From positions 124,001 through 188,000 of the forward strand of contig JAULBX010015533.1 of NCBI GenBank assembly GCA_032358255.1: a stretch of DNA of 64,000 bases, given 5' to 3'. The notes beneath the pieces were generated by a model, which saw only the letters and a list, made by a program, of their open reading frames with translations, ran no database searches and was not told the origin of the DNA. This document shows, piece by piece, positions 59,001 through 64,000 of this stretch; position 1 is the first letter of the stretch; the number at the start of each line of letters is the position of its first letter. This DNA comes from Heterotrichella gracilis (lineage: Eukaryota > Sar > Xanthophyceae > Tribonematales > Xanthonemataceae). The position numbers were made by a program, and so were the translations under genes.

Positions 59001-61393
59001 CCTTCCCTGCCTCATTGAGGGGGTTGGTCCCTGGGAGCCCCTCAAAGTAGTGCTGGGCAGTCTTGCCTGCAGGAATTGAGGAGAGTTGTGGAATTAGTGA
59101 GCATTTTGACCGTTCACTTTATCCCCTGTGAGCCACCATTTCAGGCGCTCAGCATGACATACATGAGGGATGCGACGAGTCAACACAGCAATTTGTGCAC
59201 GCCAGCATGTGCCTTGATTCAGCCAAACATTCACCAAGCAGGACATTTTCTTTCAAAATGTAAACGATGCCCGACCTTACACAACTTGGGGGTGTGGTTA
59301 GTGGGTATGGGTGGTGCGGAACAGAGCCTCTTAATGCCATACCAACCCATTTTCCCATCCCGCCACCCACCGTTTTCTCCAAAGTAGATTGTCCTCCCCC
59401 TGAGCAGCATGAGCACGCGGTCGAACATGCGGAAGGTGTAGGGCGTGGGCGAGTGGATGGTGGCGCAAATGGTGATGCCGCTGGCAGTGAGGGTGCGCAC
59501 CACTGTCATGATCTGAAGGGGGGGCAAGGGGAGGTGGGGGTGAGTGAGGTGTACATGGGGCAAAACTGTGTTGACGATGGAGAGGGTTTAGGGTTCAGGG
59601 GAAGGCAGCAAGGGAGGCAATGCCACCAAAACATTTTCAGGTGCACATCATCTGCTCACCTTTCTGGCAGTGAAGCTCTCCAGCCTCGTGATTATTTTGG
59701 GCCATATGGATTTTGCATGGAAATCATTATGCCCGTGATTGCATTCAACAGCACCATTACAGTATATTTGGGGTGCCCAACACCAAGGGTAATAAAAAAA
59801 TGAAATAGGAATACAGTCCTGTTGGGGTGTTAATACCATCTCATTACCCTTGCCGCCACCCGCTCACCTCGTTGGCAGTGAAGCTGTCCAGCCCCGTGGT
59901 TGGCTCATCCAGGAACAGAACCCTAGGGTTTGTGACCAGGGCAATGCCCACGTTGGTGCGCTTGGCCTGGCCCCCCGAGATGCCCTTTGCCATATCGTTC
60001 CCGATGCGGATGTCTCTGCACTGCTCCAGACCCAGGCGGGCGATGGTGCTCTCCACCAGCTCCTTCTTCTTTTCCAGGGGCATTGACAGGGGGTTCTTGA
60101 GCTCGGCAGTGTACAGGAGCATCTCGTAGACGGTCAGCGTGGGGATGAGGGTATCTGCGCACAGGGGGAGGAAATCACTTGGCAATTAGCATGAAACAGG
60201 TTTGTGCAGAAAGGCGGCAGTTGGAGTGGTGCATAGCTGTCTCATGAAACCCAAGTCTGCTGGGAAGGAAGTATCAGAGCAGTGGGGTTGCATCAGGGTA
60301 CAACAACGCAGTCCAAATGCATATTGTACAAGGATATCTGGGAAGGGCTGTTTCTAGACATGATATGACCGCATGACACGACCGCTGCTTGTGACTGCGG
60401 TGCGTACTCAACTGCCAGCCCCGGGCTCAGGCCAACCTCATGCAGAGGCCTGTGCACAGGTGCTGGAAAGGGTAACATGGCTGTGCGCAACACACATCAA
60501 AAGCCCAATGGCCTTACCAAACTGCTCCACGTAGCCCGCATAGCGCCGCAGGAAGGTTTGGGTGGCCACCTGCCCCGAAAATCGGAGTGTGCCGTCCAGC
60601 TTGCCCACGGTCTTGCGTCCAGCCAACACGTCTGCAAGTGGGGGGAGGTAGTGAGGATATAGGGTTGTGGCTAGGGTAAAGTAGTCAGACGGACCTTGCA
60701 CATAAACGGCACAGGTGCGCTTGCGTGCAAGGGACAAGTGATGGCTTTGTGAGGTGGGTTATGGGCTAGGAGTAGGATTCAGACCAGGTGGGGACGGTTA
60801 ATAAGTATAGGAGGAATGACACGCCTGCGCCAACTAGGATTAGGGTGCCACTAGTGCTGCCTGTAAAACAGGCGCGTGCGCAGTAGAGCAGGATGGGTTT
60901 TGCTTGCAAATGTGATGGTAATACAGGCCTGTGGTGAGGTTCCACCGCAAAACACTTACCGAGGAGAGTGGTCTTTCCCGAACCGCTGGGCCCCATCTGC
61001 ACCACAGATGGCGGTAGGTTAGCAGCAGGGTTCGAAATAACAGTGCCTGCATTGCCGTGAGAGCCAGGAGACCTCACAAACGGCAGACGTACCAGAGCGG
61101 CCATCTGACCGGGGTTGAAGAAGCCCGTGACCTTGTTGAGCAGCTGGATCTTCTCCTTCTTGTTGTTGCTGTTAACCACTGTGTAGGTGAGGTCCTGTGG
61201 GCGGACAGGGTTCGAAGCAAGTTAGGTAACCCCCACAGGGCGGCACAAGCCCACACCATAGACGGGGAATTGATACACCGCAGCGCACCTGGAACGCAAT
61301 CCGCATCCCGTGCAGAGACTCAACCCCGTCATACGCTCCATCTTCGACGCTGAGCTCTATATCGGTACTGGCCACCTTGTTTGACTTCGTCAT
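56077..61393 (-). CDS. ABCG-type half ABC transporter
   Basis: Half-size ABC exporter with the reverse order (nucleotide-binding domain, then membrane domain) typical of ABCG/WBC proteins; these export lipids, sterols or xenobiotics. Twelve exons: 61289-61393, 61093-61194, 60960-60996, 60518-60631, 59868-60154, 59371-59512, 58963-59066, 58490-58681, 57849-58078, 57136-57317, 56506-56629 and 56077-56314. Phases close, about 618 residues. Walker A MGPSGSGKTTLL (about 70-81) sits alone on a 37-nt exon. Next are DVLAGRKT, GISGGQAKRTNVGIALV (signature, about 178), VLFLDEPTTGLDS (Walker B and D-loop) and TICATIHSPT (H-loop). The membrane domain runs from about residue 365, with FIQATLYFSIGNN, VWFMTSLQGQFIVFWLVYFV, ANALCPAYVTILLFFAGC and a WYWFTYLNFLRYAFGSLVIN block. 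The substrate is unknown. At least five introns carry copied exon edges. Confidence 0.96.
56744..56850. repeat. copy of an ABCG exon head, next to telomere-type repeats
   Basis: Bases 56781-56850 resemble 56593-56645, the acceptor end of the exon 56506-56629 (shared GAGATG, CAACAAA/CCACAAA, TAGGCAAGCAC and GGGACATG/GGGGCATG). CCCTAAA-type units lie at 56744-56766 beside it. Confidence 0.85.
56925..57180. repeat. tandem copies of an ABCG exon 3' end with donor
   Basis: The genuine exon end and donor are at 57128-57180. The same sequence, identical through the exon part (WLVYFVTMFVGVG), recurs at 57021-57067 with its donor. Intron sequence after it (CCAGAAGCT.TGG..TTCTGCA.CACCTTC.ATTC) recurs at 57063-57098 and 56930-56965. 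The unit is about 107 bp. Confidence 0.93.
57532..57848. repeat. two tandem units of about 159 bp in an ABCG intron, each ending in a donor copy
   Basis: Unit 57532-57690 and unit 57691-57848 share AAAATGCGATG, then GGCGACA, then a CAG.ATCTCCA..CAC segment, and end in GGGAGCTCTCACC. On the gene strand the second unit's end is the genuine donor of the exon ending at 57849. The first unit carries a copy of that donor. Confidence 0.9.
58249..58545. repeat. three to four copies of an ABCG exon 3' end separated by CCCTAAA runs
   Basis: The genuine exon end is 58490-58545. Copies lie at 58311-58366 (CCCTGAGCAGCGCCCACTGC, to CTCGCTCCTCAC) and 58411-58440, with a fragment at 58249-58266. Telomere-type CCCTAAA runs fill 58377-58400 and 58439-58471. 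A degenerate GGGTTT-rich stretch lies in the next intron at 58690-58760. Confidence 0.92.
59580..59690. repeat. copy of an ABCG exon 3' end and donor, with a telomere-type remnant
   Basis: Bases 59654-59690 copy the exon end and donor at 59862-59898 (GCTCACC, then TGGCAGTGAAGCT.TCCAGCC). On the gene strand it reads LESFTAR before a GTGAGC donor, against LDSFTANE in the real exon. A GTTTAGGGTTCAGG word lies at 59585-59598. Confidence 0.92.
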
Positions 61394-62432
61394 AGTGCAG
61401 GTTGTGCCGTTCTGCCTCCAGCAGTGAGACAGTGCCTTTCAAACGCAGCACACCCCTATCGCGCGATCTAGGGCGTGTGGGTTCAATATTGTGGGTAAAA
61501 GTCGTTGCTACTCACGGGTTGCGGGGTACTAGCGGGTCGTGTAATCAAGAGGATCACAAGCTTGATATGCATGCATGCATCTGCAGGTTACGTACATCCC
61601 AATTGGACCTAGCTGCAAGTATTCATACCAACGGCAAGCGACATCGCAGGGCGCTGTGAGGACATAAGGACCACCAAGAGGTCTTTTTGTGGTTGGAAAC
61701 CTGTTGTGTGCACCAGAAGTTGGCATGCAGCACTGGTGGGCTACACAGTTGCAACCTCGTGGGCAACCGGTTAGCTAACCTCAATTTTGGTGCGGGGATT
61801 GGGTTGCATCCCGGTTCATATCCCTTTACGTAAACCCTGATCAAGATACCCTTATGAGGGTTTCAAAAACCCTAAAGGGCTGAGCAATACTCCAATGCCC
61901 ACCCATATCGCCCCGTTATCCGGAACAGCCTATCTTTTTGCAACCTCTCCTCGAAACCCTTTCGGCGTTGTTACAAAGCAGCTTGCCAGATGCGATGCCA
62001 GCGACTATCCCAGTTTCAGTTGCCCATCGAGATCGCATACGCCACTTCTAACCAACGCCTCTGAAACGCAAGGTGAGCTACACAGAACGCCCATCACTCA
62101 GCAATGGCTCTTGTGTGACAGCATACATGCACCAAATAGGCCCACCTATGAAATGCGAAGTACATCAGAACGTTGCGTCCTGATAGAACGGTTCCCCGTG
62201 ACGATACTTTTCGGGGTAGCCGGTTGTGCAGTGTGGCGGTTCCGGACCACAGGCATACAATCGCCTGGGGTCAAACTTTGCACCAACCTGTTCTACACGG
62301 TGTTTCAACTCAGCCTGCGTTGCGACGCCCAACCCTACTGTGTATATAACATATTGCACGTTAAAAATAACACCTTTGTGCTGCATTTGCAGGTCTGAGT
62401 GTTTGTAACATCGTCTAGCACAGCTCGCCACC
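61394..62432. other. divergent intergenic region
   Basis: Promoter interval between the ABCG gene (-) and the plastid-type gene (+). An open plus-strand frame at 61895-62398 shows no protein-like features and is not called. A TGCATGCA run lies at about 61568 and an AAAACCCTAAA word at 61867. Confidence 0.5.
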
Positions 62433-63796
62433 ATGCAGGCATCGACCACCACCTCACCAGCTGCAGGAGGGCTGCGGTACGGGCAAACCCTGTGCATACG
62501 CTGCCAAACCTGCATATGAACCTGGCGCCTATGTCTGATGCTGCCCTGCAATACTTGCTTATGGCAGAGCAAGCATAGCAGTGGTGAGGTAGCTGCCAGG
62601 CAAATGGCACCTGGCATGCGGGCAGCACTCCCAATCTATGGGAGCGTAGACTAGCTGTTGTCTCATACCTGTGGTCAACATACACTAAAGTAGACACCAC
62701 CTAGTTTTTACTGGTACAAGGACGTCCCTGCTGCCCTTACTACTGCATCCACCAAAATACCCCCAGCACCACCCCTACCCCCACCCCTGTACCCACCACT
62801 CCCACCACTCCTGGCGCAGCGCTCTGCCCGCCCCCGCTCGCGCCGCCCCCTCCGCCGCCCCCCGCCGCCGCGTGGCCGCCCACGCCTTTGACGCCGCCAC
62901 CGTCCTCACCAACCTGGTGGCCTCGGGGGCCGCAGGCGCCGCCGCCACCGCAGTGACAGCTGTCACCAGCGAAAACACCATCGAGCAGGAGATTGAGCGC
63001 ATCAAAACCCTAGAAGGTGCCCTGCCCCTGGGTGCAGCCCTGGTTGCGAATGCGGTGTGCCAAAGCATACCGGGTGTAGACTTCATTGCGGGCACTGCCA
63101 GTGAGCTGGGGGGCGCAGCTGCGGGTGTGGCGTACATGTTCTCCCTGGTGCTCAGCTCACCCGCTGTGGACCCAAGCACACTGGCGCCAGCAGGTGCGCA
63201 TGGACCGGGGGTGGCGGTGCTGCATGGGTAGTGCTGTGCGCATGGTTGGCCGTTCTGCCACTGGCTGGTTGGTGAAAGGTGCTACAAGGTCAAGAGTGCA
63301 TATTGGCACTTCTTCCTGCTTTTGTTGAGGGACTGGTAAAATGGCCTGACCTGTGGATCGCCACCACCATGTGCCGTTTGTGGGTCCAATTCCTGGACCG
63401 CTTGGCTTTAGACCATTGAAGTGCTCCCGCGCCTGTATCGTCCTCTGCCCCGCTCACCCCACCCACCCACCCACGCCCTGCGCAGGCACCGTGCTGAACG
63501 CCGAGAAGGCCTCCGACGCGCGCGCCGCCGTGCGCGTGCCCTTCACCCGCATCGTGCCCACCGCCCTGGCCGTCATCGACACCACCAACGAGTTCAGCAG
63601 CGGCATGGGCTGGAAGCCGACCAAGGGCCAGCTGCCCAAGCTGCCCATCACGTCCGTGGCCATCGTGCTGGGGGTGGGGTGCCTCATTCTCGAGGCGGCC
63701 TCCCACGCGCCCGTGCTGTCGCTGGCCATGCCGCGCGTGCTGCAAATGGCGGGGTGGATCGCGCTCATGGGGGCCGTGCTGGACAAGCGGGAGTAG
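62433..63796 (+). CDS. Ala-rich predicted plastid membrane protein, function unknown
   Basis: Exons are 62433-62476, 62820-63193 and 63486-63796 (TAG). Phases close, 242 residues. The ATG at 62433 sits in a strong GCCACC context. Residues 1-40 (MQASTTTSPAAGG.., then Ala/Pro/Arg-rich) are a typical chloroplast transit peptide. The body has VLTNLVASGAAGAAATAVTA, TIEQEIERIKTLEGALPLGA and SELGGAAAGVAYMFSLVLSS. A conserved-looking C-terminus follows: EKASDARAAVRVPFTRIVPT, TNEFSSGMGWKPTKGQLPKL, and two hydrophobic helices (SVAIVLGVGCLILEAASH; LQMAGWIALMGAVLD). Codon use is much more GC-rich than in its neighbours. I do not recognise the family. The gene model is solid, the function unknown. Confidence 0.85.
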
Positions 63797-64000
63797 GCGA
63801 TTTGGGGGATGCGGTGGTGCCCAGCTGCTGTCAAATGTAGGCTGAAATGGACAGCGAGTGGGGGATTTCGTGTGGGTGGCCATGGTGGGTCATGCAGTGA
63901 AAGGCTTTGCAGCGGATTTTGGAGTTTGCCATGCAAGTTTTGTTGTTCTTTTTGTTCATTGGGCTGCTGGTGCGGCAATGTGCGCGGTGCATTTCCCAGC
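63797..64000. other. 3' flank to the right edge
   Basis: Presumed 3' UTR of the preceding gene. Nothing else was recognised. Confidence 0.5.

Noticed and set aside
61895-62398. Open plus-strand frame of 167 codons
   Set aside because: Its composition and lack of domains look like chance. It sits in a divergent promoter interval and lacks a plausible splice partner.
1-64000. CRISPR arrays, rRNA genes, complete transposase genes, retroviral or other capsid-bearing elements
   Set aside because: None seen on either strand. The repeats present are intronic duplications, telomere-type runs and short non-coding elements.

Overview
The window is nuclear DNA of a green alga, most like a trebouxiophyte-type chlorophyte of medium GC. 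The genes are cut into many short exons by GT-AG introns, and the proteins are plant-type: ORANGE, a PsbP-domain protein, mitochondrial GRXS15, a HIR/stomatin protein, a peroxisomal alpha-hydroxy-acid oxidase and phytochelatin synthase. Plant-type telomere repeats (TTTAGGG/CCCTAAA) lie inside many introns. I assign no genus.

Layout, left to right. 1-0.6 kb: 5' part of phytochelatin synthase (-). 1.4-3.6 kb: PfkB-family sugar kinase (+). 3.9-6.1 kb: PsbP-domain protein (-). 7.2-9.8 kb: glycolate/lactate oxidase with a C-terminal SRL (+). 10.7-13.1 kb: uridine kinase (-). 14.1-18.2 kb: LRRC40-like leucine-rich-repeat protein (-). 18.7-20.4 kb: DUF1499 membrane protein (+). 21.6-22.9 kb: mitochondrial CGFS glutaredoxin (+). 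24.5-27.5 kb: bestrophin-like anion channel (-). 28.1-29.6 kb: derlin (+). 30.6-38.7 kb: a 22-exon chitin synthase (+). 40.2-42.4 kb: HIR protein (+). 44.1-47.4 kb: ORANGE (-). 48.4-50.6 kb: coiled-coil protein of unknown function (+). 51.0-52.1 kb: an unknown gene with internally duplicated exons (-). 54.2-54.8 kb: an unknown gene (+). 56.1-61.4 kb: ABCG half-transporter (-). 62.4-63.8 kb: Ala-rich plastid membrane-type protein (+). I assembled the exons by hand from reading frame, splice sites and family similarity. In nearly all recognised genes every intron phase closes exactly.

The genes do not form one pathway. Several concern the plastid (ORANGE, PsbP-domain, bestrophin, the 62.4 kb gene). 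Others serve the ER (derlin), mitochondrion (GRXS15), peroxisome (hydroxy-acid oxidase), metal detoxification (phytochelatin synthase) and the cell surface (chitin synthase).

The most unusual signal is in the introns, mainly from 44 to 60 kb. Many contain decayed but recognisable direct copies of the neighbouring exon edge together with its splice site, often separated by telomere-type repeats. ORANGE intron 6 has at least five such copies, and the ABCG gene has them in at least five introns. A related pattern, short direct repeats bracketing telomere-type repeats, occurs in the uridine kinase and hydroxy-acid oxidase genes. I read this as intron growth by repeated local duplication of splice-site segments, with telomere-type sequence gained in the same events. 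The second notable item is the intron-rich, host-encoded chitin synthase.
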